Origin: Candidatus Aphodousia faecipullorum | GTDB lineage: Bacteria > Pseudomonadota > Gammaproteobacteria > Burkholderiales > Burkholderiaceae_F | Length of the DNA: 35,294 nt | Direction of reading: 5' to 3' | Assembly: GCA_018714205.1 (NCBI GenBank) | Contig: DVNR01000022.1 | Span: forward strand, 1-35,294 | Shown here: piece by piece, positions 1 through 8,230 of the stretch | Layout of the letters: each line of letters begins with the position of its first letter | Position numbering within the stretch: position 1 is the first letter of the stretch | The notes under the pieces: model-generated | Seen by the model: the letters and a program-made list of their open reading frames with translations, nothing else | What the model was told of the DNA's origin: nothing | The model's database searches: none | Made by a program: the position numbers and the translations under genes

Positions 1-129
1 CCTGGCGACAACATCACGATGAAGGTGCAATTGATCAGCCCGATCGCCATGAACGAAGGTTTGCGTTTCGCAATTCGTGAAGGTGGTCGTACGGTTGGCG
101 CCGGCGTGGTTGCCAAGATCATCGAATAA
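1..129 (+). CDS. tuf: Elongation factor Tu, C-terminal end (partial)
   Basis: The window opens inside a reading frame that ends at a TAA at 127-129. The 42 visible residues include [20 protein letters not shown] followed by AKIIE, the conserved end of EF-Tu domain 3. EF-Tu is the cytosolic GTPase that brings aminoacyl-tRNA to the ribosomal A site. The GTPase domain lies upstream of the window and cannot be checked. A tuf gene directly before rpsJ is the usual order in proteobacteria (str operon followed by S10 operon). Identity is very secure; only the 5' part is missing. Confidence 0.97.
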   Translation, partial: PGDNITMKVQLISPIAMNEGLRFAIREGGRTVGAGVVAKIIE

Positions 130-159
130 TAATTTCATTATCTAATTTACTGAAATTAT

Positions 160-188
160 TTGACAAACAGAGGATGCGGGGTTAAACT
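160..188 (+). promoter_or_regulatory. Candidate sigma-70 promoter upstream of rpsJ
   Basis: A perfect -35 hexamer TTGACA (160-165) is followed after exactly 17 nt by TAAACT (183-188), which matches four of six -10 positions. It would start transcription about 40 nt before rpsJ. The spacer and -10 lie inside the inverted repeat at 166-202, so the two signals overlap. The alternative is that rpsJ is only transcribed by read-through from tuf. Confidence 0.4.
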
Positions 189-202
189 CCGCATCCTCTG
201 TT
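166..202 (+). terminator. Strong stem-loop between tuf and rpsJ (terminator or attenuator)
   Basis: The left arm ACAGAGGATGCGG (167-179) is perfectly complementary to the right arm CCGCATCCTCTGT (189-201), with one further A-T pair outside and two more pairs (one wobble) inside, leaving loop TTAAA. This stem of about 16 bp lies between the tuf stop and rpsJ. The downstream run is U-rich but broken (203-221), so complete termination is not certain. A partial terminator that lets some tuf transcripts continue into rpsJ is plausible. Confidence 0.55.
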
Positions 203-234
203 GTTCTTTAGTGTTCTTTTTAAAGGAAATCGAA

Positions 235-546
235 ATGCAATCTCAACGCATTCGTATTCGCCTTAAGGCGTTTGATTACAAGTTGATTGATCAATCAGCT
301 CAAGAAATCGTTGACACGGCAAAGCGCACCGGTGCTGTTGTTCGTGGTCCTGTTCCCCTTCCCACTCGCATTCAACGTTTTGACATTTTGCGTTCCCCGC
401 ACGTTAACAAGACGAGCCGTGACCAATTTGAAATCCGTACGCACCAACGCTTGATGGATATCATTGATCCGACCGACAAGACCGTTGATGCTTTGATGAA
501 GTTGGATTTGGCTGCTGGTGTCGACGTCGAAATCAAAGTTCAATAA
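235..546 (+). CDS. rpsJ: 30S ribosomal protein S10 / NusJ
   Basis: The 103-residue product begins [19 protein letters not shown] and contains the conserved PLPTR and RTHQRLMDI stretches of S10. S10 sits in the 30S head and also serves as NusE with NusB in rRNA antitermination. The ATG at 235 is preceded by AAAGGAAAT at a good Shine-Dalgarno distance; in-frame codons further upstream would add non-homologous residues. Unlike the classical S10 operon, the gene is separated from rplC by 136 bp containing a good promoter, so it may be a unit of its own or linked to tuf. Confidence 0.98.
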   Translation: MQSQRIRIRLKAFDYKLIDQSAQEIVDTAKRTGAVVRGPVPLPTRIQRFDILRSPHVNKTSRDQFEIRTHQRLMDIIDPTDKTVDALMKLDLAAGVDVEIKVQ

Positions 547-560
547 TTTTTGCTTTTGAC

Positions 561-589
561 TTGCAAGCTTTTTAATTGCAAGGTACAAT
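561..589 (+). promoter_or_regulatory. Sigma-70 promoter for rplC and downstream genes
   Basis: TTGCAA (561-566), a 17-nt spacer and TACAAT (584-589) form a good sigma-70 promoter just after rpsJ. A TTGACT overlaps the -35 one step upstream. The -10 is followed by CGCGCC, a GC-rich discriminator of the kind known to make ribosomal promoters sensitive to ppGpp and growth rate. The rplN promoter at 5472-5500 has the same design, including GCGCCTT, which supports the call. Confidence 0.7.
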
Positions 590-595
590 CGCGCC

Positions 596-682
596 TTTAA
601 GCCAATAGAATTAAATACTTAGTTTTATCGGCGATTTTTCTTAAAATGGTCCCGGCCAATCGTAGCCGGGGTGGAGATAACA
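596..682 (+). promoter_or_regulatory. rplC leader with stem-loop
   Basis: About 87 nt of untranslated leader lies between the predicted start point and rplC. It holds a perfect GC-rich hairpin, CCCGGC (651-656) with GCCGGG (665-670), ending two bases before the GGAGATAA ribosome-binding stretch, so it could influence rplC translation. In E. coli the regulatory S10 leader (bound by L4) precedes rpsJ; here the equivalent position would be after rpsJ. No homology to the E. coli leader was established. Confidence 0.4.
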
Positions 683-1327
683 ATGAGTGAAAAACTCGGC
701 TTAGTCGGTCGCAAGATCGGCATGACGCGCATCTTTACCGAGGAAGGTGAATCTATTCCCGTGACGGTGCTCGACGTGTCTGGAAACCGTGTCACACAAG
801 TGAAGACGGAAGAAAGCGACGGATACAATGCCATTCAAGTTGCATTCGGCTCTAAGAAGCCGTCTCGCGTGAGCAAGCCCCTTGCTGGTCATTATGCTAA
901 GGCCGGTGTCGAAGCGGGTGAAATGCTCAAAGAGTTCCATATCGACGCTGACAAGCTTGCTGACATTAAGGTCGGTTCAACGTTGTCGGTAGAAATGTTC
1001 TCTGTCGGTCAAAAGGTTGACGTGACGGGTGTGACGATCGGTAAAGGTTTTGCCGGCGCCATCAAGCGTCATCACTTTTCATCGAACCGTGCTTCTCACG
1101 GTAACTCCGTGACGACCCGCGCCCCGGGTTCTATCGGTAACCGTCAAGATCCGGGTCGTGTTTTCCCGGGTAAGCGTATGGCTGGTCATTTGGGTGATGC
1201 ACAACGCACCACGCAAAACCTCGTCGTGGCCCGTGTAGATGTCGAACGTCAGTTGTTGCTCGTTCGCGGTGCGGTCCCGGGTGCCAAGGGCGGTAAGATT
1301 GTTGTCCGTCCGGCTGTGAAGGCGTAA
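683..1327 (+). CDS. rplC: 50S ribosomal protein L3
   Basis: The 214-residue protein starts [18 protein letters not shown], the conserved L3 N-terminus, and carries the long internal loop region ([14 protein letters not shown]) that reaches toward the peptidyl transferase centre, including the [14 protein letters not shown] segment with the glutamine that PrmB methylates in E. coli. L3 initiates 50S assembly. The ATG at 683 was chosen because GGAGATAA lies at correct spacing; an ATG four codons upstream (671) overlaps that site. First gene after the promoter at 561-589, followed 10 bp later by rplD. Confidence 0.98.
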   Translation: MSEKLGLVGRKIGMTRIFTEEGESIPVTVLDVSGNRVTQVKTEESDGYNAIQVAFGSKKPSRVSKPLAGHYAKAGVEAGEMLKEFHIDADKLADIKVGSTLSVEMFSVGQKVDVTGVTIGKGFAGAIKRHHFSSNRASHGNSVTTRAPGSIGNRQDPGRVFPGKRMAGHLGDAQRTTQNLVVARVDVERQLLLVRGAVPGAKGGKIVVRPAVKA

Positions 1328-1337
1328 GGAGCGATCA

Positions 1338-1958
1338 ATGGAACTGAATGTCCTGAACGAACAAGGTAATGAAACCGCTAAGTTGGCGGCTTCCGACGCC
1401 GTGTTTGGTCGTGAATACAATGAAGCTTTGGTTCACCAAATTGTGGTGGCCTTCCAAGCGAATGAACGTCAAGGTACCCGCGCTCAATTGACGCGCGCTA
1501 ACGTTCATCATTCGACCAAGAAGCCGTGGCGTCAAAAGGGTACGGGTCGTGCCCGTAGTGGTATGACGAGCTCTCCCGTGTGGCGTGGAGGCGGTCGTGC
1601 GTTCCCGAATACCCCGAATGAAAACTTCAGCCAAAAAGTCAACAAGAAAATGTTCCGTGCTGCTATGGCAACGATTTACTCGAAGCTCGTTGCAGACGGT
1701 CGTTTAGTTGTTGTTGATTCAATCAGTGCTGAAACGCCCAAGACAAAGGCTTTTGCTCAAAAGTTGAAAGCCATGGGCTTGGATTCTGCGATGATTATCA
1801 CCAAAGAAGTTGATGAAAACCTGTATTTGGCTTCTCGCAACTTAAAGAATGTATTGGTGGTTATGCCGCGTTACGCCGATCCGCTTTCTTTGATTTTCTA
1901 CAAGAAGATTGTTGTTACGAAAGACGCGATCGCTCAGCTTGAGGAGATGTGGGGATGA
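1338..1958 (+). CDS. rplD: 50S ribosomal protein L4
   Basis: The 206-residue product has the L4 layout: a globular N-terminus, the basic loop at about residues 45-95 with [15 protein letters not shown] that lines the exit tunnel, and a C-terminal globular part. In E. coli L4 also represses its own operon by leader binding and RNase E inhibition; whether that applies here is unknown. AAGGAG precedes the ATG. The TGA stop overlaps the proposed rplW start (ATGA), indicating translational coupling. Confidence 0.98.
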   Translation: MELNVLNEQGNETAKLAASDAVFGREYNEALVHQIVVAFQANERQGTRAQLTRANVHHSTKKPWRQKGTGRARSGMTSSPVWRGGGRAFPNTPNENFSQKVNKKMFRAAMATIYSKLVADGRLVVVDSISAETPKTKAFAQKLKAMGLDSAMIITKEVDENLYLASRNLKNVLVVMPRYADPLSLIFYKKIVVTKDAIAQLEEMWG

Positions 1959-2254
1959 TGAGCCAAGATCGTTTAATGAAGGTGCTCCTTGCTCCTGTGG
2001 TCTCTGAAAAGAGCACGATGGTCGCTGAAAAGAACGGCCAGGTGGTGTTCCGCGTGGTTGCTGATGCCACGAAGCAAGAAGTAAAGGCTGCTGTCGAATT
2101 GCTGTTCAAAGTGCAAGTCGAAAGCGTTCAAATGGTCAACGTCAAGGGTAAGACGGCTCGTTTCGGTCGTTTCATGGGTAAGCACAGCGATGTTCGCAAA
2201 GCTTACGTGACCTTGAAGTCTGGTCAAGAAATTAACTTCGCAGAGGTGAAGTAA
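1955..2254 (+). CDS. rplW: 50S ribosomal protein L23
   Basis: L23 binds 23S rRNA domain III at the tunnel exit and is the docking site for trigger factor and SRP. The product, about 99 residues, reads [20 protein letters not shown] and ends with the [11 protein letters not shown] strand typical of the family. Possible starts are GTG 1949, ATG 1955 and ATG 1958. ATG 1955 is preferred because GAGGAG (1941-1946) is well spaced and it overlaps the rplD stop in an ATGA. Its stop overlaps the rplB ATG by one base (TAATG). Confidence 0.96.
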   Translation: MMSQDRLMKVLLAPVVSEKSTMVAEKNGQVVFRVVADATKQEVKAAVELLFKVQVESVQMVNVKGKTARFGRFMGKHSDVRKAYVTLKSGQEINFAEVK

Positions 2255-3081
2255 TGGCTCTCGTCAAACTCAAGCCGACGTCGGCCGGTCGTCGTCATGC
2301 TGTCAAGGTTGTCAGCACCGAATTGCACAAGGGCAAGCCGTTTGCCGCTCTTCTCGAAAAGAAGAACCGTAGCTCCGGTCGCAACAATAACGGCCATATT
2401 ACTTGCCGTCACAAGGGTGGCGGTCATAAGAAAGCCTATCGTATCATCGATTTCAAGCGTAATAAGGATGGCATTCCTGCCCGCGTTGAACGTATTGAAT
2501 ACGATCCGAACCGTTCTGCTCACATCGCATTGGTTTTGTATGCTGATGGTGAACGTCGCTACATCATCGCCCCGAAGGGTTTGACAGTTGGCGCTGAATT
2601 AATGAACGGTCAAGAAGCCCCGATCAAAGTGGGTAATACGCTTCCTTTGCGTAATATCCCGGTCGGTTCCACTATTCATTGCATCGAGATGAAGCCGGGT
2701 AAGGGTGCACAATTGGTTCGCTCTGCTGGTGCTTTTGCTCAGTTGATCGCCCGCGAAGGTGAATACGCTCAAGTGCGTTTGCGCTCTGGTGAAGTACGTT
2801 ATATTCACATCGAATGTCGTGCAACGATCGGTATGGTCGGCAATGAAGAAAATAGTTTGCGTGAACTCGGTAAAGCCGGTGCCAAGCGTTGGCGTGGTAT
2901 TCGACCGACCGTCCGTGGTGTTGCCATGAACCCGGTTGATCACCCGCACGGTGGTGGTGAAGGCCGCACTGGTACGGGTCGCGCTCCTGTGACGCCCTGG
3001 GGTCAGCTCACCAAGGGTTATCGCACTCGTAACAATAAGCGCACCGATGCTATGATCGTGCAGCGCCGGAACCGTAAGTAA
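2254..3081 (+). CDS. rplB: 50S ribosomal protein L2
   Basis: L2 is the 23S rRNA-binding protein needed for subunit association and near the peptidyl transferase centre. The 275-residue length is normal. Visible signatures are [18 protein letters not shown] near the N-terminus and [16 protein letters not shown] near residue 225, which contains the invariant histidine. It begins on the A of the rplW stop codon, so translation is probably coupled. Confidence 0.98.
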   Translation: MALVKLKPTSAGRRHAVKVVSTELHKGKPFAALLEKKNRSSGRNNNGHITCRHKGGGHKKAYRIIDFKRNKDGIPARVERIEYDPNRSAHIALVLYADGERRYIIAPKGLTVGAELMNGQEAPIKVGNTLPLRNIPVGSTIHCIEMKPGKGAQLVRSAGAFAQLIAREGEYAQVRLRSGEVRYIHIECRATIGMVGNEENSLRELGKAGAKRWRGIRPTVRGVAMNPVDHPHGGGEGRTGTGRAPVTPWGQLTKGYRTRNNKRTDAMIVQRRNRK

Positions 3082-3093
3082 GGGGGCCAGTGA

Positions 3094-3360
3094 ATGTCTC
3101 GTTCCTTAAAGAAAGGCCCGTTTGTTGATGGGCACTTGATGAAGAAAGTTGAAGCCGCTCAAGCTAGCCGCGACAAGCGTCCGGTAAAGACTTGGTCTCG
3201 TCGCTCTACGATTCTTCCTGAATTCATCGGTTTAACGATTGCCGTACATAACGGTCGTCAACATGTGCCGGTGTACATTAATGAAAATATGGTCGGCCAC
3301 AAGTTGGGCGAATTCGCTTTGACCCGTACCTTTAAGGGTCACGCGTCCGACAAGAAATAA
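3094..3360 (+). CDS. rpsS: 30S ribosomal protein S19
   Basis: The 88-residue product starts [18 protein letters not shown] and contains the [21 protein letters not shown] core and the [12 protein letters not shown] end of S19, a 30S head protein that partners S13. GGGGGCCAGTG before the ATG offers the ribosome-binding site. It sits 12 bp after rplB and 17 bp before rplV in the standard order. Confidence 0.98.
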   Translation: MSRSLKKGPFVDGHLMKKVEAAQASRDKRPVKTWSRRSTILPEFIGLTIAVHNGRQHVPVYINENMVGHKLGEFALTRTFKGHASDKK

Positions 3361-3377
3361 CTAGTAGGAGTTAAATA

Positions 3378-3722
3378 ATGGAAACCTCTGCTATTGTTCG
3401 TGGCGTTCGTCTTTCGGCTCAAAAGGGCCGTTTAGTCGCCGACCTCGTCCGCGGAAAACCCGTGGATAAGGCTTTGAATATTCTGACCTTCACGCAAAAG
3501 AAGGCCGCAGTGATCATCAAGAAGGCTCTGGAATCTGCAATTGCTAATGCCGAGCACAATGATGGCGCTGACATCGACGATTTGCGTGTGACGAAGATTT
3601 ATGTGGAAAAGGCCACGACGTTGCGCCGTTTTGGCGCTCGCGCTAAGGGCCGTGGCACGCGCATTAATAAGCAAACCTGCCACATCTACGTGTCCGTCGG
3701 TGACGCTAACGCTAAGAAGTAA
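3378..3722 (+). CDS. rplV: 50S ribosomal protein L22
   Basis: The 114-residue product begins [20 protein letters not shown] and has the [19 protein letters not shown] beta-hairpin that projects into the exit tunnel, the site where macrolide-resistance changes arise in other bacteria. Residues there look standard. TAGGAG precedes the ATG. The stop is 9 bp before rpsC. Confidence 0.98.
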   Translation: METSAIVRGVRLSAQKGRLVADLVRGKPVDKALNILTFTQKKAAVIIKKALESAIANAEHNDGADIDDLRVTKIYVEKATTLRRFGARAKGRGTRINKQTCHIYVSVGDANAKK

Positions 3723-3731
3723 AGGTGAATC

Positions 3732-4565
3732 ATGGGACAGAAAATTAACCCCACCGGCTTCCGTCTCCCCGTGACGCGTGACTGGACCTCGCGTTGGTAC
3801 GCGGAAGGCCGTGATTTTGCCCGTACCCTGGGTGAAGATTTGAAAGTTCGTAGCTTCTTGCAAAAGAAGTTGCGCAATGCCTCTGTTAGCCGCATTTTGA
3901 TCGAACGTCCTGCTAAGAACGCTCGGATCACTATTTACTCTGCCCGTCCGGGTGTTGTAATTGGTAAACAAGGCCAAGACATCGAAGTTTTGAAGAATGA
4001 AGTTCAAAAGATGATGGGCGTGCCTGTGCACGTCAACATCGAAGAAGTTCGTCGTCCTGAACTCGATGCTCAATTGATCGCTGACAGCATCACGCAGCAA
4101 TTGGAAAAACGTGTGATGTTCCGTCGTGCCATGAAGCGCGCCATGCAAAACGCGATGCGTTTGGGCGCCAAAGGCATCAAGATCATGTCCGCTGGTCGTT
4201 TGAACGGCGCTGAAATCGCTCGTACCGAATGGTACCGTGAAGGTCGTGTGCCGCTTCATACTTTGCGTGCCAACATCGATTATGGCTTCTCTGAAGCTAA
4301 TACGACGTATGGTGTGATCGGCGTAAAAGTGTGGGTCTACAAGGGTGATAACTTCGGCGAAGAAGCTCAAGCCCAAGAAAAGACTGAACGTGAAGATCGT
4401 CGTTCTCGTCGTCCCGCAGGTGAACGTGCTGGCAAACCTGCCGCCCGTCGTCCCCGCAAGGCTGCCGAGAAGACCGAAGCCGCTGCAAATGGTGAAAAGG
4501 CTGAGAAAAAGCCTGTTCGTCGTGCTAAGAAAGCTGCACCGGCTGCAGAAAAAGACGGAGAATAA
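3732..4565 (+). CDS. rpsC: 30S ribosomal protein S3, with long charged C-terminal tail
   Basis: Residues 1 to about 208 form a typical S3: the [18 protein letters not shown] start, a KH type 2 domain with [13 protein letters not shown], and the C-terminal fold with [24 protein letters not shown]3 lies at the mRNA entry channel and contributes to helicase activity. The protein is 277 residues against 233 in E. coli. The extra tail (about 209-277) is made almost only of A, K, R, E and P and is probably disordered. Longer basic tails are known in betaproteobacterial S3, so this is extended rather than aberrant. Confidence 0.98.
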   Translation: MGQKINPTGFRLPVTRDWTSRWYAEGRDFARTLGEDLKVRSFLQKKLRNASVSRILIERPAKNARITIYSARPGVVIGKQGQDIEVLKNEVQKMMGVPVHVNIEEVRRPELDAQLIADSITQQLEKRVMFRRAMKRAMQNAMRLGAKGIKIMSAGRLNGAEIARTEWYREGRVPLHTLRANIDYGFSEANTTYGVIGVKVWVYKGDNFGEEAQAQEKTEREDRRSRRPAGERAGKPAARRPRKAAEKTEAAANGEKAEKKPVRRAKKAAPAAEKDGE

Positions 4566-4568
4566 GCG

Positions 4569-4985
4569 ATGTTGCAACCTAATCGACGCAAGTACCGCAA
4601 GGATCAAAAGGGCCGTAACTATGGTTTGGCTACGCGCGGCGCCAATGTGTCCTTCGGTCAATTTGGTCTGAAAGCGCTTGAACGCGGTCGTTTGACAGCT
4701 CGACAAATTGAAGCTGCTCGCCGTGCGATTACTCGTCATATTAAGCGTGGTGGTCGCGTGTGGATTCGCGTTTTCCCGGACAAGCCCATTTCTGAAAAAC
4801 CTGCTGAAGTCCGTATGGGTAACGGTAAAGGTAATCCGGAATACTGGGTCGCCTTAGTGCAGCCGGGTCGTGTGCTGTATGAAATGGACGGGGTTGATGA
4901 AGCCTTGGCTCGTGAAGCTTTCGCTCTCGCTGCAGCCAAGTTGCCGGTCAAGACCACGTTTGTTGTCCGCCAGATCGGCATGTAA
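4569..4985 (+). CDS. rplP: 50S ribosomal protein L16
   Basis: The 138-residue product starts [19 protein letters not shown] and includes the [20 protein letters not shown] segment and the [13 protein letters not shown] core of L16, which contacts A-site tRNA and 5S rRNA. It lies 3 bp after rpsC, so its ribosome-binding site (GGAGAATAAGCG) overlaps the rpsC end. Confidence 0.98.
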   Translation: MLQPNRRKYRKDQKGRNYGLATRGANVSFGQFGLKALERGRLTARQIEAARRAITRHIKRGGRVWIRVFPDKPISEKPAEVRMGNGKGNPEYWVALVQPGRVLYEMDGVDEALAREAFALAAAKLPVKTTFVVRQIGM

Positions 4986-4997
4986 GGAGAGACGGCA

Positions 4998-5192
4998 ATG
5001 AACGCAAAAGAATTGCGCGCCATGGATGAGGCTGCGCTTAAGAAGGAACTCGCTGACTTGATGCAAACGCATTTTAAATTGCGTATGCAACACGGAACGC
5101 AACAACTTCAAAACACGAACCAGTTGCGCACGACGCGTCGTGACATCGCGCGCGTTCGCACGGTTCTCGCTCAAAAGGCGGCCTCGAAATGA
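4998..5192 (+). CDS. rpmC: 50S ribosomal protein L29
   Basis: The small 64-residue helical product has the L29 pattern [20 protein letters not shown] at the start, then [17 protein letters not shown] and the [10 protein letters not shown] helix. L29 sits by the tunnel exit next to L23. AAGGAGAGACGGC precedes the ATG. Its TGA overlaps the rpsQ ATG (ATGA, 5189-5192), as in many S10 operons. Confidence 0.97.
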   Translation: MNAKELRAMDEAALKKELADLMQTHFKLRMQHGTQQLQNTNQLRTTRRDIARVRTVLAQKAASK

Positions 5193-5464
5193 CACAAGAA
5201 AATCAAAATACGTCGTTGACTCGCACGTTAGTTGGCAAGGTTGTCAGCAACAAGATGCAAAAGACGGTTACGGTTCTCGTCGAACGTCGTGAAAAGCATC
5301 CGTTGTACGGCAAGTTTGTTTTGGTTTCTAAGAAATACCATGCTCACAACGAAATGGGCGATTTAAACGAAGGTGATACGGTTGAAATTGCCGAATCTCG
5401 TCCGATCTCTAAGACGAAATCTTGGAAGGTGACGAAGGTCGTCAAGAAGGCCGACATCATCTAA
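5189..5464 (+). CDS. rpsQ: 30S ribosomal protein S17
   Basis: The 91-residue OB-fold protein has the S17 core [20 protein letters not shown], then [20 protein letters not shown] and [17 protein letters not shown]. It binds 16S rRNA helices early in 30S assembly. It is the last gene before a 213-bp gap with a new promoter, so it probably ends the S10 unit, although no clear terminator follows before that promoter. Confidence 0.98.
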   Translation: MTQENQNTSLTRTLVGKVVSNKMQKTVTVLVERREKHPLYGKFVLVSKKYHAHNEMGDLNEGDTVEIAESRPISKTKSWKVTKVVKKADII

Positions 5465-5471
5465 AATAAGT

Positions 5472-5500
5472 TTGCAAGTTTTCTAAATTTTAGATATACT
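5472..5500 (+). promoter_or_regulatory. Sigma-70 promoter for the rplN (spc) unit
   Basis: TTGCAA (5472-5477), a 17-nt spacer and TATACT (5495-5500) form a strong promoter 8 bp after rpsQ. It is followed by TGCGCCTT, the same discriminator and start region as the rplC promoter at 561-589. The two also share an AT-rich spacer. This indicates that the spc genes start from their own promoter here, as in E. coli. Confidence 0.75.
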
Positions 5501-5506
5501 TGCGCC

Positions 5507-5677
5507 TTCGTGGTTGAGGTTGTCTTTAGAGACAACCTCGACTGTATTCGTCAAGGGCATAAATCAGTCCTAGCACCCTGAGAGAATCAGGCTTCAGCGA
5601 AGACTGGTGAGTGTTCTTCCTCCCATAACGGGACCAATACTATCCGCATAGCGGAATAAGTTGGGAATTAGGAAATC
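5507..5677 (+). promoter_or_regulatory. Structured rplN leader RNA
   Basis: Four local inverted repeats lie between the predicted start point and rplN. A 13-bp stem (5513-5525 with 5530-5542, one wobble, loop TTAG) opens the transcript. Then CCTGA (5577-5581) pairs with TCAGG (5587-5591), CTTC (5592-5595) with GAAG (5599-5602), both enclosed by a possible CAGTC/GACTG closing stem (5565-5569 with 5602-5606). Finally TCCGC (5643-5647) pairs with GCGGA (5651-5655) shortly before the AGGAAATC ribosome-binding site. No open reading frame of note is present. The ligand, if any, is unknown; in E. coli S8 controls spc at a different place. Confidence 0.5.
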
Positions 5678-6046
5678 ATGATTCAGATGCAAAGCAAGCT
5701 GGACGTCGCTGATAACACTGGCGCTCGTTCAGTGATGTGTATCAAGGTGTTAGGCGGCTCTAAGCGCCGTTACGCTAACATCGGTGATGTCATCAAAGTG
5801 ACAGTTAAGGAAGCAGCTCCTCGCGGCCGCGTCAAAAAGGGCGAAGTGTACAACGCCGTTGTCGTTCGCACTGCCAAGGGCGTTCGTCGTGCAGACGGTT
5901 CTTCCATCTCTTTTGATGGCAATGCCGCTGTTCTGCTTAATTCTAAATTGGAACCGATTGGAACTCGTATCTTCGGACCGGTTACGCGTGAATTGCGTAC
6001 CGAACAATTTATGAAGATCGTTTCCTTGGCTCCGGAAGTTTTGTAA
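5678..6046 (+). CDS. rplN: 50S ribosomal protein L14
   Basis: The 122-residue product shows [31 protein letters not shown] and FGPVTRELR, the standard L14 signatures. L14 forms part of an inter-subunit bridge and is the docking site of the silencing factor RsfS. First gene of the spc unit behind the structured leader; rplX follows after 11 bp. Confidence 0.98.
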   Translation: MIQMQSKLDVADNTGARSVMCIKVLGGSKRRYANIGDVIKVTVKEAAPRGRVKKGEVYNAVVVRTAKGVRRADGSSISFDGNAAVLLNSKLEPIGTRIFGPVTRELRTEQFMKIVSLAPEVL

Positions 6047-6057
6047 GGAGACGCGCG

Positions 6058-6378
6058 ATGCAACGCATCCGTAAAGGTGACGAAGTTATCGTTATCACCG
6101 GCCGAGACAAGGGCAAGCGCGGTACCGTGCTCTCCCGCGTCGATGATCGTCATGTGACGGTTGAAGGCATTAATGTTGTTAAGAAGCACCGTCGTCCGAA
6201 CCCGATGTTGGGTCAAGCTGGCGGTATTGAAAACAAGGTTATGCCGATTGATCAATCGAACCTCATGCTCGTTAATCCGGCTACCGGTAAGGGCGAACGC
6301 GTTGGCTTTAAAGAAGTTGACGGTAAGAAGGTTCGCGTGTTTAAGAGCGACGGCAGCATTGTCGGCGCAAAGGCTTAA
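6058..6378 (+). CDS. rplX: 50S ribosomal protein L24
   Basis: The 106-residue protein has a KOW motif near the N-terminus ([19 protein letters not shown]) followed by [12 protein letters not shown], typical of L24, one of the two initiators of 50S assembly. AAGGAGACGCGCG gives a strong ribosome-binding site. No S8-type hairpin is evident in the 15-bp gap to rplE, the place of the E. coli spc control site. Confidence 0.97.
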   Translation: MQRIRKGDEVIVITGRDKGKRGTVLSRVDDRHVTVEGINVVKKHRRPNPMLGQAGGIENKVMPIDQSNLMLVNPATGKGERVGFKEVDGKKVRVFKSDGSIVGAKA

Positions 6379-6393
6379 TAGAGGGTAAATCGA

Positions 6394-6933
6394 ATGTCTC
6401 GTTTCCAAACTCTCTACCGTGAAGCCATTGTTCCCGAACTGATCAAGAAGTTCGGTTACAAGACCACGATGCAAGTTCCTCGTATCACGAAGATCACGTT
6501 GAACATGGGTGTCGGCGAAGCGGTTAACGACAAAAAGTTGATCGACAACGCTGTTGCCGATCTCACGAAGATTGCTGGTCAAAAGCCGGTGGTCACGAAG
6601 ACCCGTAAGGCTATTGCAAACTTTAAGATCCGCGAAAATATGCCGATCGGTTGCATGGTGACCTTGCGTGGCGAACGCATGTATGACTTCTTGGATCGTT
6701 TGATCACGATCGCTTTCCCGCGTGTTCGTGACTTCCGTGGTGTCTCTGGTCGCTCTTTTGACGGCCGTGGCAACTACAACATCGGTCTTAAAGAACAAAT
6801 CATTTTCCCCGAAATCGAATACGACAAGATCGACAAGATTCGTGGGATGAATATTTCTATCACGACGACTGCGAAAACCGACGAAGAAGCTAAGGCTCTT
6901 CTTGCCGCTTTCCGCTTTCCGTTCCGCAATTAA
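6394..6933 (+). CDS. rplE: 50S ribosomal protein L5
   Basis: L5 binds 5S rRNA and contacts P-site tRNA. The 179-residue product contains [11 protein letters not shown], the [17 protein letters not shown] stretch and [16 protein letters not shown], all characteristic. It is 12 bp from the next gene, rpsN. Confidence 0.98.
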   Translation: MSRFQTLYREAIVPELIKKFGYKTTMQVPRITKITLNMGVGEAVNDKKLIDNAVADLTKIAGQKPVVTKTRKAIANFKIRENMPIGCMVTLRGERMYDFLDRLITIAFPRVRDFRGVSGRSFDGRGNYNIGLKEQIIFPEIEYDKIDKIRGMNISITTTAKTDEEAKALLAAFRFPFRN

Positions 6934-6945
6934 TCGAGGTGTGAA

Positions 6946-7251
6946 TTGGCTAAACTCGCACTGATTAACCGTGACTTGAAGCGCGCCCGTACGGTCGCTA
7001 AGTTCGCGGAAAAGCGCGCCGCTTTGAAGGCGGTTATTAATGACGCTTCGCGTTCTTTTGAAGAACGCATGGAAGCTCGTCAACAATTGCAATTGTTGCC
7101 CCGTGACGCCAGTCCCTGCCGTTTACGCAACCGTTGCGGTTTGACGGGTCGTCCCCGTGGCACGTTCCGCAAATTCGGCTTGGCTCGCGGCAAGATCCGT
7201 GAAGCTGCCATGCGCGGTGATATTCCTGGCCTTGTCAAGGCTAGCTGGTAA
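6946..7251 (+). CDS. rpsN: 30S ribosomal protein S14 (zinc-independent type), TTG start
   Basis: The 101-residue product begins [20 protein letters not shown] and ends with [20 protein letters not shown], then [14 protein letters not shown]. It is the long C-minus form of S14 that lacks the four-cysteine zinc site. The start is TTG at 6946: it is in frame, preceded by CGAGGTG, and no ATG exists at that position (the nearby GTG at 6941 is out of frame). A TTG start on a ribosomal protein gene is uncommon and may lower its translation. Confidence 0.95.
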   Translation: MAKLALINRDLKRARTVAKFAEKRAALKAVINDASRSFEERMEARQQLQLLPRDASPCRLRNRCGLTGRPRGTFRKFGLARGKIREAAMRGDIPGLVKASW

Positions 7252-7265
7252 GCGAGGAGATTATC

Positions 7266-7661
7266 ATGAGCATGAGTGATCCGATCGCCGATATGTTGAC
7301 CCGTATTCGTAACGGTCAAACTGTCGACAAGACGGAAGTGGTGATGCCCTCCTCGAAATTGAAGGTAGCTATCGCCCAAGTCTTGAAGGATGAAGGATAC
7401 ATTGATGGTTATACTGTTGTCGCTAACAACGGTAAGCCTGAGTTACACGTTGGTTTGAAGTACTACGCTGGTCGTCCGGTTATCGAACGCCTCGAACGCG
7501 TTTCTCGTCCGGGTTTGCGTGTGTACAAAAACCATGAAACGATTCCCCAAGTGATGAACGGTTTAGGCATTGCGATTGTTTCCACGCCGAAGGGTGTGAT
7601 GACTGATCGCAAGGCTCGTGAAGCCGGCATCGGTGGTGAAGTCATTTGCTACGTGGCTTAA
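7266..7661 (+). CDS. rpsH: 30S ribosomal protein S8
   Basis: S8 organises the central domain of 16S rRNA and, in E. coli, represses the spc operon. The 131-residue product starts [18 protein letters not shown] and ends with [20 protein letters not shown], both diagnostic. The first ATG (7266) follows GAGGAGATTATC and matches the MSM start of homologues, so it is preferred over ATG 7272. Confidence 0.98.
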   Translation: MSMSDPIADMLTRIRNGQTVDKTEVVMPSSKLKVAIAQVLKDEGYIDGYTVVANNGKPELHVGLKYYAGRPVIERLERVSRPGLRVYKNHETIPQVMNGLGIAIVSTPKGVMTDRKAREAGIGGEVICYVA

Positions 7662-7679
7662 TAGGCGAGGAGGATAAAA

Positions 7680-8213
7680 ATGTCGCGAATCGCTAAAGAA
7701 GCCGTGATCATCGCCAAAGGAGTCGAATGCAAGATCGACAATGGCGTGATCTCTATGAAGGGTCCGAAGGGTGAATTGAGCTTGAAGCTTAACCCGCTTG
7801 TGACCATTAAACAAGATGGTGACCATTTGCACTTTGAAGCTGTTGACAGCTCCCGTGAAGCTAACGCTGCTTCCGGTACCATCCGTGCTTTGGTCAACGA
7901 CATGAATAAGGGCGTTAGCGCTGGTTTCGAAAAGAAATTAACGCTGGTTGGCGTGGGCTTCCGTGCTCAAGCTAGCGGTGACACGCTCAATTTGTCGCTC
8001 GGCTTTAGTCACCCTGTAGTACATAAGATGCCTGCAGGCATTAAGGCTGAAACCCCGAGTCAAACGGAAATCGTGATCAAGGGCGCTGACAAGCAAAAGG
8101 TTGGTCAAACCGCCGCTGTCATTCGTGGCTATCGCCCGCCGGAACCCTATAAGGGCAAGGGCGTCCGCTATGCTGACGAAGTTGTCGTGATCAAGGAAAC
8201 CAAGAAGAAGTAA
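7680..8213 (+). CDS. rplF: 50S ribosomal protein L6
   Basis: The 177-residue product consists of the two repeated L6 domains. It starts [20 protein letters not shown] and contains [11 protein letters not shown] and the family signature [15 protein letters not shown] near the end. L6 lies at the base of the L7/L12 stalk near the factor-binding site. GGCGAGGAGG precedes the ATG. Confidence 0.98.
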   Translation: MSRIAKEAVIIAKGVECKIDNGVISMKGPKGELSLKLNPLVTIKQDGDHLHFEAVDSSREANAASGTIRALVNDMNKGVSAGFEKKLTLVGVGFRAQASGDTLNLSLGFSHPVVHKMPAGIKAETPSQTEIVIKGADKQKVGQTAAVIRGYRPPEPYKGKGVRYADEVVVIKETKKK

Positions 8214-8230
8214 TCGGGGCGGAGACTAAA

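Noticed and set aside
3432-4739. A 435-codon open frame antisense to rplV-rpsC-rplP
   Set aside because: It is fully covered by three certain ribosomal protein genes on the plus strand and has no recognisable domain; long antisense frames are expected from the codon bias of highly expressed genes.
5770-7092. A 440-codon open frame antisense to rplN-rplX-rplE-rpsN
   Set aside because: Same reason: a shadow of biased codon use in well-identified genes, with no ribosome-binding site or family resemblance.
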